Source: JAWXBG01 sp044375415 (lineage in GTDB: Bacteria > Bacteroidota > Bacteroidia > Flavobacteriales_D > Sanyastnellaceae). Taken from it: a stretch of DNA of 29,673 nt. Position numbers and translations under genes: made by a program. The notes under the pieces are model-generated. The model was not told the DNA's origin and did not search any database. It saw only the letters and a list, made by a program, of their open reading frames with translations. Shown here piece by piece: positions 1 through 9,084 of the stretch. The stretch spans positions 1-29,673 of the forward strand of contig JBILMS010000043.1 in NCBI GenBank assembly GCA_044375415.1. Direction: 5' to 3'. Numbering within the stretch: the first letter of the stretch is position 1; each line of letters starts with the position of its first letter.

Positions 1-1363
1 CTAAGGACCCGACTAAACCTGATCTGATTAACATTGATCAGGAACCCTTGGTCTTTTGGCGAGGCTGTTTTTCACAGCCTTTATCGTTACTTATGCCTAC
101 ATTTTCTTTTCACAACGCTCCAGCATTCCTTACGAAACACCTTCGCAGCTGTTGTGAATGCTCCCCTACCGTACTTACGTACCTATTGCTTCGGTGTTGT
201 GCTTATGCCCGATTATTATCCACGCATGATCGCTCGACTAGTGAGCTGTTACGCACTCTTTAAATGAATTGCTGCTTCCAAGCAAACATCCTAGCTGTCA
301 ATGCAACCACACCACGTTTTTTCAACTTAGCACACACTTGGGGACCTTAGCAGATAGTCTGGGTTTATTCCCTCTCGGATACGGACCTTAGCACCCATAC
401 CCTCACTCCCATGTTTATGAGATGGTATTCGGAGTTCGTCAGGGTTTGGTAGGTTGTGACACCCCCTAGCCCAATCGGTAGCTCTACCTCCATCGCACGA
501 AGACATGAGGCTGCACCTAAATGCATTTCGGGGAGAACGAGCTATTTCCCAGTTTGATAAGCCTTTCACCCCTACCCACAACTCATCCCAAAACTTTTCA
601 ACGTTAACGGGTTCGGTCCTCCATCTCATGTTACTGAGACTTCAACCTGGCCATGGGTAGATCACAAGGTTTCGCGTCTATCCCCTCTGACTAAATCGCC
701 CTATTCGGACTTGCTTTCGCTTCGGATGCCCCTGATACAGGGTTATCCTTGCCAAAGAGGAATAACTCGTAGGCTCATTATGCAAAAGGCAGGTCGTCAC
801 TTGCGCTCCGACCGCTTGTAAGCAGATGGTTTCAGGTTCTCTTTCACTCCGCTTTTCGCGGTTCTTTTCACCTTTCCTTCGCAGTACTAGTTCACTATCG
901 GTCTCTTGATATATTTAGCCTTACCAGATGGTTCTGGCAGATTCACACAGGATTTCACGTGTCCCGCGCTACTCAGGATACTACTCATCGAACAATCAGC
1001 ACTCATACGGGGCTATCACCCGCTATGGCTGTACTTTCCAGAACACTTCTGAGATCTATTGTTCAACTAAATGTAGTCCTACAACCCCAGCATTGCCTAA
1101 ACAACGCTGGTTTGGGCTATTCCCGCTTCGCTCGCCACTACTAAGGGAATCACTATTGTTTTATTTTCCTCCGGGTACTAAGATGTTTCAGTTCTCCGGG
1201 TTTGCTCCTTTCGGTCTCCCGACTTCATCGGGAGGGGTTACCCCATTCGGAAATCTACACCTCGCAGGCTATTTGCGCCTCAGTGTAGCTTATCGCAGCT
1301 TATCACGTCCTTCATCGCTATCAAGAGCCAAGGCATCCTCCATCTGCCCTTAATTGCTTATTA
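1..1363 (-). rRNA. rrl: 23S ribosomal RNA, 5' half (cut by window start)
   Basis: This is the 5' portion of large-subunit rRNA, read on the minus strand. The 5' end is placed near 1363 by aligning the start (GATGAAGGACGTGATAAGC and the preceding GGATGCC block) with the E. coli 23S start. The gene runs off the window at base 1, roughly half way through a normal 23S. It is the last visible gene of the operon 16S, tRNA-Ile, tRNA-Ala, 23S. No intervening sequence or insertion was noticed. The 5' end is accurate only to a few bases. Short open frames inside it are meaningless. Confidence 0.97.
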
Positions 1364-1379
1364 AAACTCTTTCAATACA

Positions 1380-1389
1380 TCAAAGAACT
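1380..1389 (-). promoter_or_regulatory. boxA-like element before 23S
   Basis: The minus strand reads AGTTCTTTGA about 17 bases before the 23S 5' end. The same 10-mer occurs before 16S at 3263-3272. It resembles the E. coli rrn boxA core (GCTCTTTAACA), which is also found both in the leader and ahead of 23S. A role in rRNA antitermination or processing is inferred from position and similarity. Confidence 0.5.
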
Positions 1390-1453
1390 TATCGATACCG
1401 GACATATCCGGATCTATACACGCCTCTTGGTTTTCACCTTGGGCATTATAATG

Positions 1454-1527
1454 TGGAGAATATCGGATTCGAACCGATGACCCCTAGCTTGCAAAGCTAG
1501 TGCTCTAGCCAGCTGAGCTAATTCCCC
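1454..1527 (-). tRNA. alaT: tRNA-Ala (anticodon TGC)
   Basis: This 74-base cloverleaf lies on the minus strand. Acceptor GGGGAAT pairs with ATTCTCC (one G-U). The anticodon stem CTAGC/GCTAG encloses the loop TTTGCAA, giving anticodon TGC. The T-loop TTCGAAT is normal and the discriminator is A. The 3' CCA is not encoded; ACA follows instead, so CCA must be added by the nucleotidyltransferase. It sits in the 16S-23S spacer next to tRNA-Ile, the usual arrangement. Confidence 0.97.
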
Positions 1528-1540
1528 ATTTTATTTTACG

Positions 1541-1614
1541 TAGTCCTGAGCAGATTTGAACTGCTGACCCCTACATTATCAGTGTAGTGCTCTAACCAAC
1601 TGAGCTACAGGACT
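1541..1614 (-). tRNA. ileT: tRNA-Ile (anticodon GAT)
   Basis: This 74-base cloverleaf lies on the minus strand. Acceptor AGTCCTG pairs perfectly with CAGGACT. The anticodon stem CTACA/TGTAG encloses CTGATAA, giving anticodon GAT. The T-arm is AGCAG-TTCAAAT-CTGCT and the discriminator is A, with no encoded CCA. It lies 60 bases after the 16S 3' end and 13 bases before tRNA-Ala, in the rRNA internal spacer. Confidence 0.97.
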
Positions 1615-1674
1615 AAAATAAAATGGAAATACAGCAGCGATAGTATAATCGAAAAGCGAATCGTTTTCTCTATA

Positions 1675-3200
<1,526 letters not shown>

Positions 3201-3262
3201 AAGATTTTGAAATCCTTTTTTTTGACTCGCGTTTTTTCTTACCTATTCGCTGCTGTATTATT

Positions 3263-3272
3263 TCAAAGAACT
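3263..3272 (-). promoter_or_regulatory. boxA-like element in the rRNA leader
   Basis: The minus strand reads AGTTCTTTGA about 62 bases upstream of the 16S 5' end, identical to the copy before 23S at 1380-1389. Duplication of the motif ahead of both rRNAs is the pattern of rrn boxA elements. The function is inferred. Confidence 0.5.
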
Positions 3273-3303
3273 CTTTCCAAAAACCCTTTCTTAAAAGGGA
3301 GTG

Positions 3304-3336
3304 CAAATATATGGTGCTTTTAAAGACTGAAACAAA
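3304..3336 (-). promoter_or_regulatory. rRNA operon promoter, proximal
   Basis: Minus-strand -33 TTTG (3333-3336), 21-base spacer, then -7 TATATTTG (3304-3311). This matches the Bacteroidota sigma-A consensus TTTG-N(17-23)-TAnnTTTG. Transcription would start near 3299, giving a leader of about 100 bases before 16S that contains the boxA-like motif. Confidence 0.7.
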
Positions 3337-3397
3337 TATTTCTGAAGTTTTTTTAACTACTTGCTGTTATCAAACTCCCTTCCTTCAAAAGCGGCCG

Positions 3398-3427
3398 CAA
3401 AAGTACATGTGTTTTCTACCCACACAA
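3398..3427 (-). promoter_or_regulatory. rRNA operon promoter, distal
   Basis: Minus-strand -33 TTG (3425-3427), 19-base spacer, then -7 TACTTTTG (3398-3405), a good match to the Bacteroidota consensus. It lies about 94 bases upstream of the proximal promoter, so the operon appears to have two tandem promoters, as rRNA operons often do. Confidence 0.55.
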
Positions 3428-3429
3428 CA

Positions 3430-3705
3430 TTTCCTGCAAATTATTTTTAGATTATTTCATATCTCGCTGAAAGCCAAGTATAAAAAATTGAAATTATTTT
3501 CTCTCATAACCCCCAGACCGACCAATATCCACCAAAATTCACCACTCATGCCGCCTCCAAATCATCAAAAAAGTGTGCTTTTCACATGAAAAAAGAAAAA
3601 AATATCAAATCTCTTCACCTCCAAATCACCCAAAATCTATCTTTTTTAGCGCATTCGCAAACACCAATCATTCCATTTTATCCCGATTTCATTGGGAAGT
3701 GCGTG
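3430..3705. other. Non-coding region between rrn promoters and the serine hydrolase gene
   Basis: Together with 3201-3429 this is the 555-base divergent intergenic region between the rRNA operon and the serine hydrolase gene at 3756. Beyond the two rRNA promoters and one weak plus-strand -7 box nothing else is recognisable. The stretch is A/T- and CCA-rich. A long in-frame upstream extension of the next gene covers part of it but has no protein-like character. Confidence 0.6.
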
Positions 3706-3713
3706 TAACTTTG
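3706..3713 (+). promoter_or_regulatory. Possible -7 box for the serine hydrolase gene
   Basis: TAACTTTG matches TAnnTTTG and lies 43 bases before the ATG at 3756, predicting a leader of about 38 bases. No convincing -33 TTG is seen at the right spacing, so this is tentative. Confidence 0.3.
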
Positions 3714-3755
3714 ATCAAAAGTGAGCGTCTTTTACGCAACCAAAACATACTGTCC

Positions 3756-5405
3756 ATGAAACATTTTATTCTTTGCATTACTCTCCTTTCTCTAGCATTC
3801 ACAGGGCTTGCACAACAAGTCGCAACTACAAAAGACTACGATGCTATTGTAGAAAAGTACTTCGATGCTGCTGCTCCGGGGGGCGCAGTCTTGGTAATGC
3901 ATAAAGGCAAGACTATATATAAGTCTGCAAAGGGCATGGCAGACATGGAATTGAATGTGCCTATTCAACCGGATATGATCTTCCGTATAGGCAGTATTTC
4001 CAAGCAGTTCACGGCTATGTCGATCCTAAAATTGCATGAAGAAGGAAAACTAAATGTAACAGATGATGTGAAAAAGTACATACCTCAATTGTCCTGGACT
4101 GAAGCAATAACTATAGATCAATTGGTTCATCATACCTCCGGAGTACCAAGCTACACGGACTTTCCAGGATTCTTCGCTAATCATTCGATGCACGATACTT
4201 CTTTAGATAGTGTTATTGCATACTTCAATAATCGTCCACTCGACTTCGCTCCGGGAACCCAATGGAATTATAGCAACTCGGGATATATACTCTTGGGTGC
4301 TATCATTGAAAAGGCAAGCGGGATGAGCTATGCAGACTATATTGAACGCAATGTATTTGCTCCCTTGGGAATGAAAAACAGTCGCTTTGAAGTGAATTCC
4401 GAAATCGTTCCCAATAGAGTAAAAGGATATGCCACTAACGCAGAAGGGGGTTGGTCGAATGCTTCTTATATAAGTATGACCTGGCCACATGCTGCGGGAT
4501 CGCTCATAAGCACTACAGAAGATCTATATATATGGAACAAAGCACTACATGAGGGTAAATTCGTCTCGAAAGCCTCGCTAACACAAGCTTTCAAGGGAGC
4601 TGTACTACCTGATGGCAAAGACACCGATTATGGATTTGGTTTTGGGATGGGCGTGATTCGCGGGGAAAACACCATTGAACATAGTGGTGGAATAAATGGC
4701 TTTGTGACCAATGCTTGTTACATTCCCGAGCAAGATCTCTTTGTGGCCGTGCTCACAAATGGAGAAGCACATGATCCGAAAGCTTGCACTACAGAATTGA
4801 TGGCACTGGCACTCGGGAAACCTTTTGTTTATAATGCCATTACCCTAGATGAAAAAACTCTTCGTCAATATGCGGGTGTTTATGTTTTTGATGGTGCTAA
4901 ACGCTTTATCACATTTGAAAACGGTAAACTCCATTCGCAACGAGAAGGCAGCGGTTTGTACGAGTTAACTGCGAGTGCTAAAGACGAATTTTTCTTTCAA
5001 GATGCTCTTGCGAATATCTCCTTTAAGAGAGACAAAAAAGGCAAAATTGAGTCCTTGTATTTTGAAGGAAACGATCAACGACCTTCCACTTGGAAACGCA
5101 CCAAAGAAGCACTGCCGGCGCCTGTTTCATACATAAATGTCGATCAAAGAACACTGCAAACATATGTGGGTAACTACGAACTGATGCCGGAATTCATTTT
5201 TACGGTGAGTGTTCGCGACGGAAAATTATTCGGTGTTGCCACAGGGCAGAGGGAACTTGAATTAAAAGCACTCACCGAAAGTGAATTCGAAGTAAAAGAA
5301 GTAGGCGCAAAGATCAACTTCATTGAAGACACAAGTGGAACTGTGAATACGATGGTGCTGCTTCAGGGAGGTGCTCGTCTGGAAGGAAAGAGATTGATGA
5401 AATGA
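3756..5405 (+). CDS. Secreted serine hydrolase, beta-lactamase/DD-peptidase-like
   Basis: A 549-residue protein of the class C beta-lactamase / penicillin-binding family (Pfam Beta-lactamase). Residues 1-20 form a signal peptide ending near GLAQ. The three active-site motifs are present: SISK (Ser80, Lys83), YSN (172-174) and HSGG (309-312). HTSG at 126-129 is also typical. After the catalytic domain (about 28-400) come two tandem beta-rich repeats (about 415-480 and 505-549). Each opens with an LxxYxGxY-type motif like DUF3471 domains that often follow this fold. The likely role is periplasmic hydrolysis of a peptide, ester or amide; family members include esterases and peptidases, so the substrate is unknown. 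A frame opens upstream at 3573 through a GTG, but ATG 3756 gives the clean signal peptide and was chosen. It is convergent with the next gene. Confidence 0.9.
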   Translation: MKHFILCITLLSLAFTGLAQQVATTKDYDAIVEKYFDAAAPGGAVLVMHKGKTIYKSAKGMADMELNVPIQPDMIFRIGSISKQFTAMSILKLHEEGKLNVTDDVKKYIPQLSWTEAITIDQLVHHTSGVPSYTDFPGFFANHSMHDTSLDSVIAYFNNRPLDFAPGTQWNYSNSGYILLGAIIEKASGMSYADYIERNVFAPLGMKNSRFEVNSEIVPNRVKGYATNAEGGWSNASYISMTWPHAAGSLISTTEDLYIWNKALHEGKFVSKASLTQAFKGAVLPDGKDTDYGFGFGMGVIRGENTIEHSGGINGFVTNACYIPEQDLFVAVLTNGEAHDPKACTTELMALALGKPFVYNAITLDEKTLRQYAGVYVFDGAKRFITFENGKLHSQREGSGLYELTASAKDEFFFQDALANISFKRDKKGKIESLYFEGNDQRPSTWKRTKEALPAPVSYINVDQRTLQTYVGNYELMPEFIFTVSVRDGKLFGVATGQRELELKALTESEFEVKEVGAKINFIEDTSGTVNTMVLLQGGARLEGKRLMK

Positions 5406-5444
5406 AAGTACTCCCTTCGCACAAATGAATGGAGTTAACAGCTC

Positions 5445-5840
5445 TTATGGACAAACCGTTCCGTACACCGCAGAGAATATAAGTAGATCGGAAACTCCAA
5501 CTGCTCCATTATCATCTAAATCGGTGATACCACAAGCACTTGCACAACCGTAACCTGAGATAAATATCAGAAGGTCGACGAGACCAACCACTCCATTAAA
5601 ATCGAAGTCGCCCAGACAGGTGCCGCCTATAAGCATGGGTTGATGAAAACCTTGTGTAATCTTGATTCCTGTGCCGGTACCGGTGAAAGTTACCACCTCG
5701 CCTACTGTCATATCGGCTTGTAAACCCGGTCCGGAATAGGACATACCAAAACTCGAGATTACGGAACGTTCTATGCTCTGAGCTTCTGTATTTGAGCTAA
5801 AACTTAGGATTACTAAAAGAAGTACTGCAAGGTTTTTCAT
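5445..5840 (-). CDS. Small secreted dockerin-like protein
   Basis: A 131-residue protein with a signal peptide (1-22, cut near TEAQ). The N-terminal part (23-68) is beta-rich and ends in TQGFHQP, a motif seen in Bacteroidota surface proteins just before a C-terminal module. The C-terminal half has two dockerin-type, EF-hand-like calcium loops. The first is D78-x-D80-x-N82-G with D89; the second is D107-x-D109-D-N111-G with D118. Each is followed by a (D/S)LLIF helix. Four cysteines (75, 99, 103, 130) probably form disulfides. Calcium binding and a role as an attachment or surface-sorting module are inferred. The start is the ATG at 5840; an in-frame TTG two codons upstream is less likely. There is no catalytic domain and no obvious partner among the neighbours. 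Confidence 0.8.
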   Translation of the reverse strand: MKNLAVLLLVILSFSSNTEAQSIERSVISSFGMSYSGPGLQADMTVGEVVTFTGTGTGIKITQGFHQPMLIGGTCLGDFDFNGVVGLVDLLIFISGYGCASACGITDLDDNGAVGVSDLLIFSAVYGTVCP

Positions 5841-5887
5841 GGTCAATCGATGTTTTGTAAATCGAGTTAGGTTTTGTAAGAATATAA

Positions 5888-5895
5888 CAAATTTA
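5888..5895 (-). promoter_or_regulatory. Possible -7 box for the dockerin-like gene
   Basis: The minus strand reads TAAATTTG, a TAnnTTTG match 47 bases upstream of the ATG at 5840. No -33 TTG is visible at 17-23 bases, so support is partial. Confidence 0.3.
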
Positions 5896-6248
5896 TTCTA
5901 TTTACCTCGTATAGCATAAGATTGATTGAGTGAAAGGAGTTAGATATTGATTAAACGGGGTTATCAAATGTTTTTGAGGTCCACATGATTCCCCGGAAAT
6001 GCTGTTGCCGAACTTCATCCATATCCTTAATGTAACCATATTTTTATGATACCTCTCAGGGCATGGCGGTAGATTCGTACAGCGGGGAATTTCAATTTAT
6101 CAGCAGATTAGTAGGTCCCTTGGTCAACTGAAATACTTTTGTGAACCACCCTACCTAGTTTTTTAATGAAGACTTGTACACCACAATTTATTGAAAAGAC
6201 GATGAAGCGCACTATTGTAAATCCGTAGATCGTACATATTTTTACTTC
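5896..6248. other. Non-coding region between divergent genes
   Basis: About 350 bases with no open frame of note. One TACTTTTG box at 6134-6141 (plus) could be the -7 element of the gene at 6249. It would give a leader of about 100 bases and has no good -33 partner. No hairpin, repeat or RNA gene was recognised. Confidence 0.5.
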
Positions 6249-6605
6249 ATGAAAACATTACTTACCGCACTCCTACTCGTTTCTGCTCATTTTGTGATGG
6301 GTCAACAATCGACGAAAGATTCCTGTTCGGTTACCATTCAGGCGGTACTTTCATTGAACATGGAAAAAGGAAATCTGATGCAATCTGATTGTGTATTCAG
6401 TTATTTTGAATTGACTATAATGAGCAGATGGGGCAATGAAATGTTGAAACTTCGCGAATTTGATCCTAACTATGTGCTTGATTTAACGGCAAAAGAAAAA
6501 GATACCGATAAGTGGGTTTCGGGAACATACGCATACAAGCTCACCTATGCGCGCTCCGGAGGAGTACCCGTGACTCAATCGGGGTTCATTACGATCATAA
6601 AATAG
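6249..6605 (+). CDS. Secreted stand-alone T9SS type-B-like (CHU_C) domain protein
   Basis: A 118-residue protein. Residues 1-18 are a signal peptide (cut near VMGQ). Nearly all of the rest resembles the gliding-motility-associated C-terminal domain (CHU_C, the T9SS type B sorting signal). It has a beta strand leading into SRWGNEM (59-65), a central W89 followed by SGTYAYKL (91-98), and the terminal strand GFITIIK (112-118). These match the family pattern RWGxxV ... W ... GTYxY ... GxxxLxR. Normally this domain ends large adhesins, often over 1000 residues; here it has almost no cargo. Possible roles are a small T9SS-exported surface protein, a remnant of a degraded adhesin gene, or a domain adapted to another role. 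The start is the ATG that gives the signal peptide. It faces the next gene tail to tail with a 4-base gap. Confidence 0.8.
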   Translation: MKTLLTALLLVSAHFVMGQQSTKDSCSVTIQAVLSLNMEKGNLMQSDCVFSYFELTIMSRWGNEMLKLREFDPNYVLDLTAKEKDTDKWVSGTYAYKLTYARSGGVPVTQSGFITIIK

Positions 6606-6609
6606 TTGA

Positions 6610-7539
6610 TCACTTCGCTAATTGTTTCTCGAGAAAATTTCTCATTTTGTTTTCATAGTCAAGTCCTCCGATTTTTCGGAGATTTAGATGACCGGCCCCT
6701 TGAATTTCAACAAATTCTTTTTGTCCGGAGAGTCTATCAAAATTAATTCTTCCAAAATCGATCGGTATTTTTTGATCATCCGTACCATGCGCCATGAATA
6801 CCGGATCGGTTATGCTTTGTGCAGCATTCGCCGGACAAACAACGAAGGGATCGAAACCCGCAATTTCCGCAGATCTTTTTAGCACAACATCAGCCAACCA
6901 TTCGCTTTTAAAATGCATAATGTCATCGGCATATTCCATAACAACATCTTTCAAGTTGTGAAATGTGCTCTCTATTATTCCGAATTTTAAATCAGGACAT
7001 ACCGACATCGCTTGCAGGGCAATTGCACCTCCCAATGAATTACCAAATACACCAAAAGGTTCAGCAAGTCCACGCTGTTTCATCAAAGAGGTGAGTGCAT
7101 GAACATCATACTTCTCTTTGGATCCATAGGTACAGTACAAACCCTCACTTTTACCATGTGCTCGCATGTCGAAGATTAAACAACTGAAACCCCATGAAGT
7201 GAATTTGGAGCACAAGTCATAAAAACCTTCCTTGCTATCGCCTATACCATGAAGCAAAATAATGGTGCCTTTCGCTGAATCGGCTTTGATGTGATAGCCC
7301 TTCATTAAAAGCGAATCATAGGTTTGAAAATCGAATGTTTCGTAGTTGAGTTCGAAATAATCAGGTGTAGTTCCGGAAACAAAACGCGGTTCTAATTCAA
7401 TGCCTCTTCGATGCGGCTTGAGCATGGTATAAGGCAAGACGTGTTGTGTTGCATACCAAGTCAAGCCGCATAAAAGAACGATTACGATTAACGAAAGACG
7501 CAACCACTTTGATTTCAAACTAAATTTCACTTCGAGCAA
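6610..7539 (-). CDS. Membrane-anchored alpha/beta hydrolase
   Basis: A serine hydrolase of the alpha/beta fold (Hydrolase_4 / serine aminopeptidase S33-like), 309 residues from a TTG at 7539. One transmembrane helix (about 13-30) anchors it, with the catalytic domain outside the cytoplasm. The oxyanion region LLHGIG is at 95-100. The nucleophile elbow GNSLGG is at 166-171 (Ser168). The acid is in GTDD (Asp254 or Asp255), and GAGH supplies His284. YqkD/FrsA-like proteins share this layout; the substrate is unknown. The start is uncertain: no ATG precedes the helix, and the choice is TTG 7539 or GTG 7530. A TATATTTTG box at 7548-7556 ends 8 bases before the TTG, consistent with a very short leader. 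Confidence 0.88.
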   Translation of the reverse strand: MLEVKFSLKSKWLRLSLIVIVLLCGLTWYATQHVLPYTMLKPHRRGIELEPRFVSGTTPDYFELNYETFDFQTYDSLLMKGYHIKADSAKGTIILLHGIGDSKEGFYDLCSKFTSWGFSCLIFDMRAHGKSEGLYCTYGSKEKYDVHALTSLMKQRGLAEPFGVFGNSLGGAIALQAMSVCPDLKFGIIESTFHNLKDVVMEYADDIMHFKSEWLADVVLKRSAEIAGFDPFVVCPANAAQSITDPVFMAHGTDDQKIPIDFGRINFDRLSGQKEFVEIQGAGHLNLRKIGGLDYENKMRNFLEKQLAK

Positions 7540-7605
7540 TTTCTGCGCAAAATATACATGTCGCTTGAGATGGAGCGCCGATTAACCTAATTTATCAAAT
7601 TGTAC

Positions 7606-8892
7606 TTATCCATTGCTGGCCATATTGTCCAAAGAATCATCTAACTTTTTAATGAGTTCTTCTTCCGATTCTACCAGAATATAATCTCTTTTAGGAATTT
7701 TGTAGCGATTTCTTCGAAGAATATGTTCGTTGAAAGGCTTGTTATAATAGTAGATTTTTCCATCCCTTCTAGCGACAACTGTGACCATCGAAGAAGACGT
7801 TAAACAGGGCTCGCATATCTCATGTGTGAATTTTCTGGTAGCAATAAAACCGGGCTTCACGCAGGAACTATCATTATGAACAAAAACATCCGGTCTATTG
7901 AATCCTTTTGTTTTCCAGAATATTTCCCTTTCCTTCTTCAACTTGAGAAGACTCGCTATTGCCACAACAGGAGCGCCGACTTTATCCAAGTTAATTCCAC
8001 CGGTCAAAGCTCTGCTAGAATAATATTTTTTACCCGCACGTTCCACAATTTCCGGTTTTGCTTTTGTCTCTATCCATTCCGATTTTTTGTCTTCCGGATT
8101 GCTCATTCCGTAGATTTTGAGATCCGGATCCACTTCCTGGGTAGGAATAAGAACTTCGGGCATACATGACTTCTGAGGTTGAATTTCCTTACCATTTTTG
8201 TCAAAATATTTATAAAAAACCATTCCACCCGATTTCAGACATTTTCCTTTGCTGTCGACTGTATTTAATCTCTGCTTAAGCATAGTCTTTCCATCCAAAG
8301 CTTCCTCTGCAACGATGGTTACATCCTCCATTTTAACACCCTTGAAGGAACACTCTTTAATAACAATTATGCTTCCATTGGGGAGGTTAAACTCGCGAGT
8401 CGGAGTAGCTTCTTCCAATGGTTTTTCAGCAATTTCTTGATCATCCGCGAGCAGACTATTATTTTTTCTGTTCAATCTTTCGACTGCACCCAGATCAAAG
8501 GTCAATTTTATATCAACTCGTCTATTCTGAGCCATTCCCGCTTCCGTTGCATTGTTTGCACTTGGTTTTTCTTCTCCAAAATGATGTATGGTTAAATTTG
8601 AAAGATCCATTCCCTGAGATTGTAAGAAGGTCTTTACAGCACTCGCCCGATTCTGAGAAAGCACAAGGTTGTATTCGTTGCCCGCTTTACTATCCGTGAA
8701 CCCCTCGATAGATCCTTCAATCACCAAATCATTTTTACATAAGTCTACAAAATCTTTCAATGCGGATTTAGACTCGTCCGATAGGTCATAGCTGTTGTTC
8801 TCGAAAAAAACTTGAAGAACTCTTGATTCTGTTTGACTATAAGCCATCACAACAAAAAATAGATTGAATAGGGTAACATAAACTGTTTTCAT
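7606..8892 (-). CDS. Secreted OmpA-domain protein with an unknown C-terminal region
   Basis: A 428-residue protein from ATG 8892. Residues 1-19 are a signal peptide (VVMAYSQ). Residues 24-132 are an OmpA-like peptidoglycan-binding domain. The domain has a FFENNSYDLS strand start (29-38), GFTDSKAG (64-71, matching GHTDxxG), LSQNRA (78-83) and NRRVDI (123-128). His of the usual GHTD is Phe here. After a charged linker, residues 175-428 are unrecognised. This part contains a PNGS start, paired cysteines including CEPC, and a Lys/Glu-rich end. OmpA domains bind peptidoglycan, so a cell-wall-tethered periplasmic or outer-membrane role is likely. A start at 8931 would add 13 residues before the signal peptide and run through the palindrome at 8918-8939, so it was not used. 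Confidence 0.85.
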   Translation of the reverse strand: MKTVYVTLFNLFFVVMAYSQTESRVLQVFFENNSYDLSDESKSALKDFVDLCKNDLVIEGSIEGFTDSKAGNEYNLVLSQNRASAVKTFLQSQGMDLSNLTIHHFGEEKPSANNATEAGMAQNRRVDIKLTFDLGAVERLNRKNNSLLADDQEIAEKPLEEATPTREFNLPNGSIIVIKECSFKGVKMEDVTIVAEEALDGKTMLKQRLNTVDSKGKCLKSGGMVFYKYFDKNGKEIQPQKSCMPEVLIPTQEVDPDLKIYGMSNPEDKKSEWIETKAKPEIVERAGKKYYSSRALTGGINLDKVGAPVVAIASLLKLKKEREIFWKTKGFNRPDVFVHNDSSCVKPGFIATRKFTHEICEPCLTSSSMVTVVARRDGKIYYYNKPFNEHILRRNRYKIPKRDYILVESEEELIKKLDDSLDNMASNG

Positions 8893-8917
8893 ACTATTGG
8901 TATTAGAATGGTTAGAC

Positions 8918-8939
8918 AAATCCGAATGCATTCGGATTT
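8918..8939. repeat. Perfect 22-base palindrome
   Basis: The left half AAATCCGAATG (8918-8928) is followed directly by its reverse complement (8929-8939). It lies 26 bases upstream of the OmpA-domain gene start. It could be an operator for a dimeric regulator or a cruciform/hairpin in the leader. Confidence 0.7.
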
Positions 8940-8959
8940 TACATTAGATGCATGCACAC

Positions 8960-8989
8960 TTTAAATTCCATAGGCCTATAGAATTTAAA
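8960..8989. repeat. 30-base near-perfect palindrome
   Basis: Two arms of 15 bases meet at AGGCCT (centre 8974/8975), with a single mismatched pair (C8969/A8980). The arms begin TTTTAAA-like on either side. It lies between the amidohydrolase stop and the OmpA gene. No U-tract follows on the minus strand, so it is not a classical intrinsic terminator for the upstream operon, though it could still cause termination or act as a binding site. Confidence 0.65.
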
Positions 8990-9084
8990 AGTGGTCTTTT
9001 TACCGGTAACAAACACAATGCCAAGAATGTTAATGAAAACTTAAAGACCAAGTCAGTCTATATCTGAAGCACAAACAGTGGCTG

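Noticed and set aside
3573..3755. 61-codon N-terminal extension of the serine hydrolase
   Set aside because: It begins with GTG, is of low complexity and would place the clear signal peptide in the interior of the protein.
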